Positions 50,226 to 59,193 are shown, numbered from the stretch's first letter. The stretch: 64,000 nucleotides of DNA from Curtobacterium pusillum (GCF_013359865.1 NZ_JABMCE010000085.1:62001-126000), one strand, 5' to 3'. The notes: generated by a model not told the origin, from the letters alone. Numbers and translations are program-made.

Positions 50226-51893
50226 ATGAGACGCCCCAAGCGCCTGACCATCACCGCGGCGGTCGCCGCAGCAGCAGCACTGGTGCTGACCGGGTGCTCG
50301 GGCGGCGGCGCCTCGGACGACGCGTCGGGCGGCACGTCGAAGGGCGGCACGCTCAACATCCTCACGACGGCGACCGCGGTGCACCTCGACCCGGCGACGA
50401 GCCAGAACCTCAACATCACGACGCTCGGCCTCGTGCTGCGTCGTCTCACCGCGTGGGACGTCGAGCCCGGCAAGACGGCGAAGGTCGTCCCGGACCTCGC
50501 GACGAACACCGGCGACTCGAGCGACGGCGGCAAGACCTGGACCTACCACCTCAAGAAGGGGCTGAAGTTCCAGGACGGCACCGAGATCACCACCAAGGAC
50601 ATCAAGTGGGGCATCGAGCGCTCGTTCGCGCCGACGCTCACGGGTGGCCTGAGCTACCACAAGTCGCTCCTCGTCGGCGGTGACACGTACAAGGGGCCGT
50701 TCGACGGCAAGACCCTCGACAGCATCGAGACGCCGGACGACTCGACCATCGTCTTCAAGCTCAACGCGGCGTACGGCGACTGGCCGTGGATCGTGTCGAT
50801 GCCGGCGTTCGCCCCGGTCCCCGAGGGCGACGGCACCGACACCGGCGCGTACGACACCAAGCCGGTCGCGTCCGGCCCGTACCAGGTGCAGTCGAACACG
50901 CAGGGCTCGCAGATCACCCTCGTCCGGAACACGAACTGGAGCGCGAAGAGCGACGACGTCCGTACCGCCGGTCCGTCGAAGGTCGTGTTCAAGGAGAGCC
51001 AGGACCCGTCGACCGTCACGCAGACGCTCATCGCCGACAACGGCGACGCGAAGGACTCGTTCGGCGCCACCTACCTCGGCGCCGCCGAGCTGAACCAGGT
51101 CCGGTCGAACCCCTCGGCGCAGGACCGCCTCGCCACGTCGAAGGCCGGCCCGATCACGTACATGGCGATCAACACGCAGAAGGGCTCGCTCAAGGAGCTC
51201 AAGGTCCGCCAGGCCCTGCAGTACGCCGTCGACAAGAAGTCGTACCGGATCGCCGCGGGCGGCGCCCTCGCCGGTTCCTACGCCACGACGCTGATCACCC
51301 CGGGCATCGCCGGTCGCCAGGACTACGACCTGTACAAGCCCGGGGCGTCGGGTGACGTCGCGAAGGCGAAGAAGCTCCTGCAGGAGGCCGGCGTCTCCGA
51401 CCTCAAGCTGACCCTCGCGACGCAGAACGACCCGTCCAACCTCGCGCAGGCGCAGGCGCTCCAGGCCGGACTCAAGCGCGCCGGCATCACCGTGACGCTG
51501 AAGCCGCTCGACCAGGACTCGTTCTACACCGCGACCACCGACGGCACCGACTTCGACCTCGCGCTGTTCAGCTGGCAGCCCGACTTCCCGAGTGCGAACG
51601 CCAACATCCAGCCGCTCTACGACTCGTCGCAGATCGGCAACGGCGGGTACAACGTGTCGAAGTACAGCAACCCCGAGGTCGACGCCCTCATCAAGCAGGC
51701 GACGGGCACGATCGACCAGAAGGACGCCCAGAAGCTCTGGGCCGAGGTCGACAAGAAGATCATGGCCGACGCGCCGATCGTCCCGCTGACCTACGCGAAG
51801 CAGTCCTTCCTGGCCGGTTCGAACGTGCAGAACTTCCAGATTGCGGACTTCCCGGCGTACCCGAACTACCTCAAGGTCTCGCTCGCGAAGTGA
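50226..51893 (+). CDS. peptide/oligopeptide ABC transporter substrate-binding lipoprotein
   Basis: 555 aa, ATG at 50226 after CGAGGAG. The signal peptide ends at lipobox Cys24 (LVLTGCSGG). It is a family 5 solute-binding protein (DppA/OppA type): TSKGGTLNILTTATAVHLDPATSQNLNITTLGLVLRRLTAW, KKGLKFQDGTEITTKDIKWGIERSF, VRQALQYAVDKKSYRIAAGG. It is the first gene of a five-component importer operon (binding protein, fused ATPases, two permeases). The ligand is unknown; such proteins bind peptides, nickel chelates or opines. Confidence 0.93.
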   Translation: MRRPKRLTITAAVAAAAALVLTGCSGGGASDDASGGTSKGGTLNILTTATAVHLDPATSQNLNITTLGLVLRRLTAWDVEPGKTAKVVPDLATNTGDSSDGGKTWTYHLKKGLKFQDGTEITTKDIKWGIERSFAPTLTGGLSYHKSLLVGGDTYKGPFDGKTLDSIETPDDSTIVFKLNAAYGDWPWIVSMPAFAPVPEGDGTDTGAYDTKPVASGPYQVQSNTQGSQITLVRNTNWSAKSDDVRTAGPSKVVFKESQDPSTVTQTLIADNGDAKDSFGATYLGAAELNQVRSNPSAQDRLATSKAGPITYMAINTQKGSLKELKVRQALQYAVDKKSYRIAAGGALAGSYATTLITPGIAGRQDYDLYKPGASGDVAKAKKLLQEAGVSDLKLTLATQNDPSNLAQAQALQAGLKRAGITVTLKPLDQDSFYTATTDGTDFDLALFSWQPDFPSANANIQPLYDSSQIGNGGYNVSKYSNPEVDALIKQATGTIDQKDAQKLWAEVDKKIMADAPIVPLTYAKQSFLAGSNVQNFQIADFPAYPNYLKVSLAK

Positions 51894-53692
51894 GCTCACC
51901 GCTGCTCGAGGTCGAGGGGCTCCGCGTCGCGTTCGGCGACGCGGAGCCCGTCGTCCGTGACGTCTCCTTCACCCTGACGCCCGGCCGTGTACTCGCCCTC
52001 GTCGGCGAGTCCGGGTCGGGCAAGTCCGTGAGCGCGATGAGCGTGCTCGGGCTGCTCCCGCCGGAGGCCCGGGTCTCCGGCAGCGTCCGGTTCCGGGACG
52101 CCGAGCTCGTCGGTGCCCCGGACGACGAGCTCCGCGCGGTCCGTGGCGCGGGCATCGGCGTGGTCTTCCAGGAGCCGATGAACTCCTTCACGCCCGTCCT
52201 CTCGATCGGCACCCAGATCGCCGAGGCGATCACCGCGCACCCGACGGCCCTCGATCGTGCGGGGGTCTCGGCGCGGATCGACGAGCTGCTCCGCTCCGCC
52301 GGCCTCACCGACCCGGCGCGGATCCGGAAGGCGTACCCGCACGAGCTGTCCGGCGGGCAGCTGCAGCGGGCGATGATCGCGATGGCGCTCGCGGGGGACC
52401 CGGTCGCGCTCATCGCGGACGAGCCGACGACGGCTCTCGACGTCACGGTGCAGGCGGGGATCCTCGACCTGCTCCGGACCCTGGGCCGCGAGCGCGACCT
52501 GGCGGTGCTGCTCATCACGCACGACATGGGCGTCGTGGCGGACGTCGCCGACGAGGTGCTCGTGATGCGTCGCGGCGACCCCGTCGAGCACGGGACGGTC
52601 GCCGAGGTCTTCGCCCACCCGACGGCCGAGTACACCCGCGCCCTCCTCGCAGCCGTCCCCAGCCTGGGCCCACCCGTGCCGGTACCGGCGCGCCGCGGAG
52701 CCTGCGGAGCGGCGGGACGGTCGAGCCCGGGGGGAGAGGCGCCCCCCGCCCCCGCCACGTCCGCTGCGGACGGGGCCGTGGCCGAGTCTCGACCAGGGCG
52801 ACAGTCCTCACGCTCCGCGGCGCGCGAGCCGTCGCCCAGCGCGAGTCTCGGCGGCGACGCGATTCGCGCCTCCAGGCCGGTGGTCGCGCAACTGCGCGAC
52901 GTCGCCGTGCGGTACGCACGCCGAGGCGAACCGACGGTGTCCGGTGTCGACCTCGAACTCCGTGCGGGCGAGACCCTCGGTCTCGTGGGGGAGTCGGGCT
53001 CCGGCAAATCGACCATCGGCCGCGCGCTCGCCGGCCTCGTGCCGGTCGTCGCCGGATCGGTCGAGGTGGACGGCAGCGACCTCCGCACCGCCCGCGGTGC
53101 ACGGCTCCGGGAGCTCCGCAGCCGCGTCGGCATCGTCTTCCAGGACCCGGCGTCCTCGCTGAACCCGCGCCAGACCATCGGGTGGAGCATCGCCGAGCCG
53201 CTGCTCGTGCACGGCACGGCCTCCGCAGCGGCGCGGGCTGACCGCGTCCGCGAGCTGCTGACCGCGGTGCTGCTCGACCCGTCATGGGCCGAGCGCTTCC
53301 CGCACCAGCTCTCCGGCGGTCAGCGGCAGCGCGTCGCGGTCGCGCGTGCACTCGCACTCCGGCCGGCGCTCGTGATCGCCGACGAGCCGACCTCGGCCCT
53401 CGACGTCACGGTGCAGGCCGCCGTGCTCGACCTGCTCTCCGCGCTGCAGGAGGACTTCGGGTTCGGCATGCTCCTCATCAGCCACGACCTCGCCGTCGTC
53501 CGGCAGCTCGCCGACGAGGTCGTCGTGCTCCACGACGGCCGGGTGGTCGAACGCGGCACGACCGATGCGGTGCTCGACGACCCGCAGCAGGACTACACGC
53601 GCATGCTCCTCGCGGCAGCGCCCGTCGCCGACCCCGTGCGACAGGCAGCCCGACGCGAGGCCTGGCGTGCATGGGAAGGGGTGGCCTCGTGA
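51890..53692 (+). CDS. fused dual ATP-binding protein of a peptide ABC transporter
   Basis: 600 aa, GTG at 51890 overlapping the previous stop. Two complete ATPases in one chain: the first with Walker A GESGSGKS (39-46), LSGGQLQRAM and LIADEPTTALD; the second with GESGSGKS (about 366-373), LSGGQRQRVAVARAL and VIADEPTSALD. It thus combines DppD and DppF roles. The linker (roughly residues 256-332) is long, low-complexity and Ser/Arg/Ala/Pro-rich. Its DNA contains a 59-bp-spaced GAGTCTCGG element and the word GGCCTGGAGGCGCG, both otherwise found between genes. The linker contains no cysteine-rich oligopeptide-binding motif. Confidence 0.93.
   Translation: MSSPLLEVEGLRVAFGDAEPVVRDVSFTLTPGRVLALVGESGSGKSVSAMSVLGLLPPEARVSGSVRFRDAELVGAPDDELRAVRGAGIGVVFQEPMNSFTPVLSIGTQIAEAITAHPTALDRAGVSARIDELLRSAGLTDPARIRKAYPHELSGGQLQRAMIAMALAGDPVALIADEPTTALDVTVQAGILDLLRTLGRERDLAVLLITHDMGVVADVADEVLVMRRGDPVEHGTVAEVFAHPTAEYTRALLAAVPSLGPPVPVPARRGACGAAGRSSPGGEAPPAPATSAADGAVAESRPGRQSSRSAAREPSPSASLGGDAIRASRPVVAQLRDVAVRYARRGEPTVSGVDLELRAGETLGLVGESGSGKSTIGRALAGLVPVVAGSVEVDGSDLRTARGARLRELRSRVGIVFQDPASSLNPRQTIGWSIAEPLLVHGTASAAARADRVRELLTAVLLDPSWAERFPHQLSGGQRQRVAVARALALRPALVIADEPTSALDVTVQAAVLDLLSALQEDFGFGMLLISHDLAVVRQLADEVVVLHDGRVVERGTTDAVLDDPQQDYTRMLLAAAPVADPVRQAARREAWRAWEGVAS
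52784..52878. repeat. GAGTCTCGG element plus 14-base repeat word inside the ATPase linker
   Basis: GAGTCTCGA (52784-52792) and GAGTCTCGG (52843-52851) are 59 bp apart, as in the copy at 31370. GGGCGAC (52796-52802) pairs with GTCGCCC (52831-52837). Fourteen bases on, CGCGCCTCCAGGCC (52865-52878) is the complement of the dispersed word GGCCTGGAGGCGCG. All of it is translated in frame within the linker of the ATPase fusion. Confidence 0.8.
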
Positions 53693-54627
53693 CCGCCAAC
53701 GTCGTCGACCGTCCGGTCGCGGCAGCCGCGAACCGGAGCACCGGGTTCCGAGCCGTCGTGCGCCGGGTGCGGCAGGACCGCTGGGCCGTCGCGTCGGCGG
53801 TCGTCATCGCCGTGTTCGTCGTCGTGGCGATCGCCGCGCCGCTCATCGCAGCCGTCACCGGGCAGAACCCCTACGGGTACCACATCGACGCGCTCAACTC
53901 GTTCGGTGCGCCGAAGGGCGTCGGTGGAGGCATCAGCGGTGAGCACTGGTTCGGCGTCGAGCCGCTCACCGGGCGCGACCTGTTCGCCATCGTCACGTAC
54001 GGCGCCCGGACCTCGCTCGGCATCGGGCTCGCCGCGACCGTCGTCTCGATCGTCATCGGTGTGCTCGTCGGCGTCACGACCGGGTTCTTCGGCGGCTGGT
54101 ACGACCGGGTGCTCTCCCGGGTCGTCGACGTCATCTTCGGGTTCCCGTCGCTGGTGTTCATGATCGCGCTCACCGCGATCGTGCCGACGTCGTTCCCGAA
54201 GCCCGTGCTCGTCGTCCTCGTCATCGGGTTCTTCGGCTGGCCGTCCGTCGCCCGTGTCGTGCGGGGACAGACGCTGTCGCTCGTCACCCGGAACTACGTC
54301 GTCGCGTCGACCGCGATGGGCGCCGGGCGCTGGCACGTCATCCGCACCCAGCTGCTGCCGAACCTCGCCGCGACGATCACCGTGTACGCCACGATCTCGA
54401 TCCCGTCCATGATCGGTGCCGAGGCCGCACTGTCGTTCCTCGCCGTGGGCGTCACCCCGCCGACGCCGTCGTGGGGGCGCAGCATCGGCGATGCGGTCGG
54501 GTGGGTGCAGACCGACCCCATGTACCTGGTGTTCCCGGGTCTCGCGCTGTTCCTCATCACGCTGGCCTTCAACGTGCTCGGCGACGCCCTCCGCGACGCC
54601 CTCGACCCGCGAGGAGCCGCCCGGTGA
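53689..54627 (+). CDS. peptide ABC transporter permease (DppC-like)
   Basis: 312 aa, GTG at 53689 overlapping the ATPase stop (GTGA). A cytoplasmic N-terminus with RVRQDRWAVASAVV precedes the first helix, then HWFGVEPLTGRDLFAIVTYGARTSLGIGL, the DppC-specific start of the core, and the coupling loop NYVVASTAMGAGRWHVIRTQLLPNL. The C-terminus NVLGDALRDALDPRGAAR is typical of the family. Six membrane helices are predicted. Confidence 0.93.
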   Translation: MTANVVDRPVAAAANRSTGFRAVVRRVRQDRWAVASAVVIAVFVVVAIAAPLIAAVTGQNPYGYHIDALNSFGAPKGVGGGISGEHWFGVEPLTGRDLFAIVTYGARTSLGIGLAATVVSIVIGVLVGVTTGFFGGWYDRVLSRVVDVIFGFPSLVFMIALTAIVPTSFPKPVLVVLVIGFFGWPSVARVVRGQTLSLVTRNYVVASTAMGAGRWHVIRTQLLPNLAATITVYATISIPSMIGAEAALSFLAVGVTPPTPSWGRSIGDAVGWVQTDPMYLVFPGLALFLITLAFNVLGDALRDALDPRGAAR

Positions 54628-55622
54628 CCACCTTCCGCTTCATCGCCATCCGCGTCCTCGGCGCCGCCGTCGTGCTGCTCGCCGTCGCCGCGATCACCTA
54701 CGCGCTGTTCATGCTGCTGCCGACGAACCCGGCCCGAGCGATCTGCGACAAGCCCTGCACGCCCGACCGGCTGCGGGAGGTCCAGGCGTTCCTCGGCACC
54801 GACAAGCCCTGGATCGCCCAGTTCGGCGCGTACCTCGGCGGGATCTTCACGGGCCGGACGTTCGGGTCCGGTGCGTCCGTGATCCACTGCGCGGCGCCGT
54901 GCTTCGGGTACTCGTTCCAGCTGCACGACAGCGTCACGAACCTCATCCTCACCCGCCTGCCCGTCACGGCGTCGATCGCGGTCGGTGCGGCGGTGCTCTG
55001 GCTCGTCGCCGGGGTCGCCGGTGGCGCGCTCTCGGCGCTGCGCCGGGGGACCTTCGTCGACCGGGCCGTGATGACCGTGGCGGTCGCCGGGGTGTCCGCG
55101 CCGTCCTATCTAGTCGGCCTGCTCGCGATCCTGCTGTTCGGGTTCGTGCTCGGCATCCTGCCCACGAGCGGCTACGTGGCGTTCGGCGACGACCCGGTCG
55201 GCTGGTTCACGCACCTGGTCCTGCCGTGGTGCGTGCTCGCGTTCATCAGCGCGGCGATCTACGCCCGGCTCACCCGCGGCGAGATGCTCGAGTCGATGTC
55301 GCAGGACTTCGTCCGCACCGCCCGAGCGAAGGGGCTCCGCGAACGGCAGGTGGTCGTGCGGCACGGGCTCCGGACGGCGATCCTGCCCGTGGTCACGCTC
55401 TTCGGGCTCGACCTCGGGTCCCTGCTCGGCGGGGCGGTCATCACCGAGAAGGTGTTCTCGATGCAGGGCCTCGGGGCGCTGCTCATCGACGCGGTGCACA
55501 CCCTCGATCTCCAGGTGGTCGTCGGCTTCACGCTGTTCTCGGCGCTGCTCATCGTGACGGCCAACGTGATCGTCGACGTCGTGTACGCGTTCGTCGACCC
55601 GCGGGTGCGTCGCCGGGCGTAG
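54624..55622 (+). CDS. peptide ABC transporter permease (DppB-like)
   Basis: 332 aa, GTG at 54624 overlapping the previous stop. The N-terminal helix is VLGAAVVLLAVAAITYALFMLLPTNPAR; the DppB coupling loop reads QDFVRTARAKGLRERQVVVRHGLRTAILPVVT, and VFSMQGLGALLIDAVHTLDLQVVVGFTLFSALLIVTANVIVDVVYAFVDPRVR closes the family match. The extracellular loop after helix 1 has an unusual number of cysteines (ICDKPCTP, HCAAPCFG), possibly two disulfides. It is the last gene of the operon. Confidence 0.93.
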   Translation: MTTFRFIAIRVLGAAVVLLAVAAITYALFMLLPTNPARAICDKPCTPDRLREVQAFLGTDKPWIAQFGAYLGGIFTGRTFGSGASVIHCAAPCFGYSFQLHDSVTNLILTRLPVTASIAVGAAVLWLVAGVAGGALSALRRGTFVDRAVMTVAVAGVSAPSYLVGLLAILLFGFVLGILPTSGYVAFGDDPVGWFTHLVLPWCVLAFISAAIYARLTRGEMLESMSQDFVRTARAKGLRERQVVVRHGLRTAILPVVTLFGLDLGSLLGGAVITEKVFSMQGLGALLIDAVHTLDLQVVVGFTLFSALLIVTANVIVDVVYAFVDPRVRRRA

Positions 55623-55637
55623 GCGCCGAGCGAGGGG

Positions 55638-56624
55638 TCAGGCGGCCTGCGCCTCGTCCCACCACCGGAGCACGCGGGTCCCGGACAGGGTGAGCCACTT
55701 CGACGGCTCGCCCGCCGGGACGTCCACCTCGAACCACTGCCGCCCGGGAGGCCGTTCGCCCTGCGTCCAGGTGCCGTCGGGGTTCCTCGCGGCACGGACC
55801 ACCTCGATCGCCTCGGCTGCGCGCGGGTCCGGCGGGGTGCCGTCGTGCAGCGAGGCCGCGCGCAGGTGGTCGGTCGCCCGGAGCGCCGTGTAGATCCACC
55901 GGAACGGGTACGCGAAGCGGTGGACCCAGGGGCCGACGACCTCACCGTCGGACTTCCGGTGCAGCAGCCGCCGCTCGAGCAGGTACTCCGCGCCCCGGTG
56001 CCGGGCATCGCGGAGCTCGGCCGCCCGCCGGTGCCCGCCGTCGGTCAGCTGGTCGTGCTGCAGCAACCCGTCCAGCACGTTGAGGGTCGAGTGGAACGAC
56101 GACACCGTCGACCCTTCCACCCACTCGCAGTTCCAGCCGCCGTCAGCCTGCTGGTGCTCGAGCATCCAGTCGGCGATGCCGTCGACGTCCGCGCCGAGCC
56201 ACACCCCGTTCGCGAGCGTGAACGCGTTGATGCAGCAGTCGACCTCGCCGCTCCAGTACGGCAGTTGCTCGTACTCCCACCGGCTGTTCGCCCCGAGCCT
56301 GGCGGCGGTGTCACCGAGCACGGCGGCGTCGAGGCCCCAGTCGCGCAGGGCGTTGAGCGACCAGGTCGTCGCCGTGTACGGCTGACCGGGCTCCTTCGCC
56401 TCGGGGCCGTCGAAGTCGAAGTCGGCGGGGAAGTACGCCCCGCCTGCCCACTGCCCGTCGGGGTCCTGGTGTGCGAGGAGTGCCGCACCGAGTCCTTCGG
56501 TGGCCACACGGGCGCGGGTCGCCTCCCACGTCGAGGCGGGCGCGCCGACCAGGTCCCGCTCCACCTGCCACCGGATGGCCGGGTCCGAGTCGAGCAGCCA
56601 GTCGACCACCGTGTCGTCGGTCAT
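55638..56624 (-). CDS. prenyltransferase/squalene-cyclase-like alpha/alpha-toroid protein
   Basis: 328 aa, ATG at 56624. Repeats such as HQDPDGQWAGG, HQQADGGWNCEW and RNPDGTWTQGERPPGRQWFEVD are QW-like motifs of the alpha/alpha barrel found in terpene cyclases and prenyltransferase beta subunits. WNCEWVEGSTVSSFHSTLNVL and an intact C-terminus suggest a full-length cytosolic protein. It lacks a DxDD cyclase motif that I can see. The activity is unknown. A hexanucleotide repeat tract begins 27 bp upstream of its start codon. Confidence 0.75.
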   Translation of the reverse strand: MTDDTVVDWLLDSDPAIRWQVERDLVGAPASTWEATRARVATEGLGAALLAHQDPDGQWAGGAYFPADFDFDGPEAKEPGQPYTATTWSLNALRDWGLDAAVLGDTAARLGANSRWEYEQLPYWSGEVDCCINAFTLANGVWLGADVDGIADWMLEHQQADGGWNCEWVEGSTVSSFHSTLNVLDGLLQHDQLTDGGHRRAAELRDARHRGAEYLLERRLLHRKSDGEVVGPWVHRFAYPFRWIYTALRATDHLRAASLHDGTPPDPRAAEAIEVVRAARNPDGTWTQGERPPGRQWFEVDVPAGEPSKWLTLSGTRVLRWWDEAQAA

Positions 56625-56650
56625 GGCGGGCAGACTACGCCGGACGCTCG

Positions 56651-56708
<58 letters not shown>

Positions 56709-56716
56709 CGTGCGCC

Positions 56717-56885
56717 CTACCCGAGGTCGAACTCGAGCAGCGCCGCCGGTCCCTGCAGGCGCTGGAGGTCCTGCGCGGTCCGACTGAGCAGCGGCGCGTC
56801 CGGTCCGGCGTCACCGAGCCAGTCGAACGCCCCGATCGGCGACCGCCTGCCGCGCACGACCCACCGAGAGGGACAGCTCGCTCAT
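56717..56885 (-). pseudogene. short gene after mazG-like gene, apparently frameshifted
   Basis: An ATG at 56885 overlaps the MazG-like stop (ATGA), and 24 codons follow (MSELSLSVGRARQAVADRGV...) before a stop at 56811. The next frame then continues as a coding-like stretch (IGAFDWLGDAGPDAPLLSRT...ALLEFDLG) to TAG at 56717, with high G/C at third positions. The span is 56 codons plus one base, so one inserted or lost base near 56835-56845 would restore a single protein of about 56 residues. It may be a real pseudogene, a sequencing error or programmed frameshifting. The alternative is a separate small gene from an internal GTG. I do not recognise the protein. Confidence 0.45.
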
Positions 56886-57208
56886 GTACCGGTCGCCATC
56901 CGGTCCGGGTGCCACTTCGACCACTTGTCCCGCACAGCGTCGTCGAGGGGGACGTCGAAGTGCCGCGCCACGAGGAGCACCTGGGCGAGGACGTCGGCGA
57001 CCTCGTCGCGGAACCCCTGCTCCATCTCGTCGTCCGTCCGGCCCTTCCGCCGTGCCTGGCCGGACCGGGCGAGGAACGCCTGCGTCAGCTCGCCGACCTC
57101 TTCCCCGAGCTTGAGCACGAACCATTCATCGGTTCGGTCGATGCCGTGGCGCTCGGCGTAGTGCGCCGACACCGCTTCGACCTCGTCGCTCAGTTCTCGT
57201 AGGTCCAT
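56882..57208 (-). CDS. MazG-like nucleotide pyrophosphohydrolase
   Basis: 108 aa, ATG at 57208 overlapping the stop of the acetyltransferase gene. All-alpha NTP pyrophosphohydrolase fold: WFVLKLGEEVGELTQAFLARSG gives the first metal-binding ExxE pair, and EVADVLAQVLLVARHFDV gives the ExxD pair. Members hydrolyse (d)NTPs to (d)NMPs for house-cleaning. It is in a tight operon: acetyltransferase, MazG-like, then the broken small gene. Longer versions of this frame run over the acetyltransferase gene and are rejected. Confidence 0.87.
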   Translation of the reverse strand: MDLRELSDEVEAVSAHYAERHGIDRTDEWFVLKLGEEVGELTQAFLARSGQARRKGRTDDEMEQGFRDEVADVLAQVLLVARHFDVPLDDAVRDKWSKWHPDRMATGT

Positions 57209-58527
57209 CAGAAGTACGTGATCCCGTGCGGCGTCCGGGGCGGGGTCAGCATGGTACGGAGCAGCGCGGGCGCAGCCGGGTCGACGGCGCGGACGAGCCC
57301 GGCCGACGCGAGCGTCGTCGGCGACACCGAACCGAGGAGCAGCGCACCGAGGTCCGCCACGTCGAGCTGGATGTCGGAGCCGGCCACGTCGACGTCGTCG
57401 GCGACCTTCGTCACGCTGCCCCGCGCCTCCTGGACGTCCAGCCGGTACGTGCCGGAGGCGAACCCGAGCGCGTCCGTCACGGCGAGCGTCAGCGATCCGT
57501 CGACGGCGTACGGCCGGGAGGCGAGCACCGCCTCGACGTCGAGGACCCGCAGCCAGACGTGGTCTTCCTCGTGGTCGACGTCGTACGCGCGGTTGTCGCC
57601 GAGGGCCGCCACGATCGGGTCGTCGAGGCGCGACCGGTTGTACTTCACGACGTCGTTGAGGTCGACGGAGAGCAGGAACTCCCAGAGCGACAGGTAGGCC
57701 TCGTCGGTGGCGTAGACCAGGTCGACGACCTCGAGCACGGTGTCGCCGTCGCGGTTCTCCTTCACCCGCCAGGTCACGTAGCCGTCGACCTCGTCGGAGC
57801 CGTCGGGCCGGTGCACGGCGGCCCGGACGTCCTTCGCCTTCTCGCCGTCCTGGGTGCGGAGCCCGAGGGCGACCGGCCAGGTGCCGGCGTTCCGCACCAT
57901 CGAGCCGGGGGTGCGGGCGTCGAACCGGTCGAAGACGGCGCGGCCGGGACCGCCGGCGAGCCACTCGGGCGTCACCACGCTGACGACCCCGGACGTCGGC
58001 GCGAGGAACGGCAGCGCCCGGTCGCGGCGGACGCTCACGGCGCGCTCGCGGATCGCGCTGCCGAAGCCGAAGCGGCGGTAGATGGTGCCCTCCGACGCGG
58101 TGAGGGACGCGACGGCGTAGCCCTCGGCGACGCCGCGCTCGAGAGCGTGCGTCATCATCCGGCGCAGGATCCCGCGGCGGCGCTCCGTCGGCCGGACGGT
58201 GACCGCGGAGATCGCCTGCGTGTCGATCGACGAGCCGTCGCCCCAGCTCAGCGGCTTCCGGAACCACGCGAACGTGCCCGCGGGCCAGGTCTCGTCGACG
58301 GAGCCCGGTGCCGGCCGACGGACGTACGCGCCGAGCCAGGTGTTGCCGTCCTCGACGAAGTGCTCGACCATCCGGCCCGCGGCTTCCTCGCCGGGGTGGG
58401 TCTCGTGGAAGCCGAGGCCGACCGCCTGCATCCAGGCCTCGGTCTCGGCGTTCGGTGCCCCCTTGTCGTCCGTCCCGGGCGCGAACTCGCGCAGCTCGTA
58501 GCGGTCGTCGAATGCCTCGTTGCTCAC
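57208..58527 (-). CDS. Eis-like GNAT N-acetyltransferase
   Basis: 439 aa, ATG at 58527. N-terminal GNAT domain: AISAVTVRPTERRRGILRRMMTHAL holds the acetyl-CoA loop (RRRGIL), and ASEGTIYRRFGFG the conserved Tyr. A second degenerate GNAT region and a C-terminal sterol-carrier-like domain follow; the protein ends in ITYF, matching Eis enzymes whose terminal Phe carboxylate takes part in catalysis. Mycobacterial Eis acetylates aminoglycosides and other amines; the substrate here is unknown. A stretch encoding VQEARG carries GGAGGCGCG (57422-57430). Confidence 0.88.
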   Translation of the reverse strand: MSNEAFDDRYELREFAPGTDDKGAPNAETEAWMQAVGLGFHETHPGEEAAGRMVEHFVEDGNTWLGAYVRRPAPGSVDETWPAGTFAWFRKPLSWGDGSSIDTQAISAVTVRPTERRRGILRRMMTHALERGVAEGYAVASLTASEGTIYRRFGFGSAIRERAVSVRRDRALPFLAPTSGVVSVVTPEWLAGGPGRAVFDRFDARTPGSMVRNAGTWPVALGLRTQDGEKAKDVRAAVHRPDGSDEVDGYVTWRVKENRDGDTVLEVVDLVYATDEAYLSLWEFLLSVDLNDVVKYNRSRLDDPIVAALGDNRAYDVDHEEDHVWLRVLDVEAVLASRPYAVDGSLTLAVTDALGFASGTYRLDVQEARGSVTKVADDVDVAGSDIQLDVADLGALLLGSVSPTTLASAGLVRAVDPAAPALLRTMLTPPRTPHGITYF

Positions 58528-58630
58528 GGTTCCGACACTATCGGTGGCCGGTGACGAACGGGGGTGTCAGGATCGGGGGACCGGTGACATCTCCCATTGA
58601 GGGCATCACCGACCACGAGGGGCGACAACG

Positions 58631-59071
58631 ATGCGACAAGCATTCATCCGGACCATCGTCGGGACGACCGCGGCGTGCGCCGTGCTGGGCCTCGCGACGG
58701 GGTGCGCGACCGAGGGGGCCTCGTCGGCACGGACGTCGACCCTGCAACCGTCGCCTCCGCCGGTCGCCACGCGCACGGCGACGGCCCAGACACCCTCCGC
58801 CGCAGCCCCGTCCGCGTCACCGCCGGGCTCGAGCACCGCGACCCACTGGCTCGACGTCTGCAGCGCCGGAGCGGCCGAGACGGGCATCAGCGAGTTGGAG
58901 TCCACGTCGTCGCCGGTGCAGGACACCTCGTCCGGCTCCTTCACCCTCACCTACCCGGTGGCGCGCTTCGCGGACGGGCACACGGATCCGTACGCAGCGT
59001 TCGTGTGCGTCCTCAGCGACGACAGCGGTGCGGCTCGGTTCGTCTCGGGCGGCCCGATCGACACGCACTGA
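58631..59071 (+). CDS. small Ser/Thr/Ala/Pro-rich lipoprotein
   Basis: 146 aa, ATG at 58631; a weak purine-rich stretch (GGGGCGA) is upstream. A signal peptide with lipobox LATGC (Cys25) is followed by a 45-residue low-complexity Ser/Thr/Ala/Pro linker and a compact C-terminal domain (HWLDVCSAGAAETGISELES ... AAFVCVLSDDSGAARFVSGG) with two cysteines that could form a disulfide. No known family recognised. It is probably anchored outside the membrane. It stands alone, divergent from the acetyltransferase operon. Confidence 0.75.
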   Translation: MRQAFIRTIVGTTAACAVLGLATGCATEGASSARTSTLQPSPPPVATRTATAQTPSAAAPSASPPGSSTATHWLDVCSAGAAETGISELESTSSPVQDTSSGSFTLTYPVARFADGHTDPYAAFVCVLSDDSGAARFVSGGPIDTH

Positions 59072-59086
59072 CGGGGCGGGGTCCTC

Positions 59087-59193
59087 GGACGGTCGTGCCG
59101 CGCGGCCCGCGCCGGGTCCTCAGTCGGCCGCGCCGCGCGGCCGGCACCGGATCCTCAGACGGTCGTGCCGCGCGGCCCGCGCCGGGTCCTCAG
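59087..59193. repeat. three tandem ~35-bp repeats
   Basis: A 36-base unit beginning GACGGTCGTGCCGCGCGG is identical at 59088-59123 and 59158-59193. A diverged copy (59123-59157, CCGGCACCGGATCCTCA end) lies between. Each unit holds the palindrome CCGCGCGG. A further degenerate copy extends into the end of the gene at 59190. The array lies between convergent genes. Confidence 0.8.
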
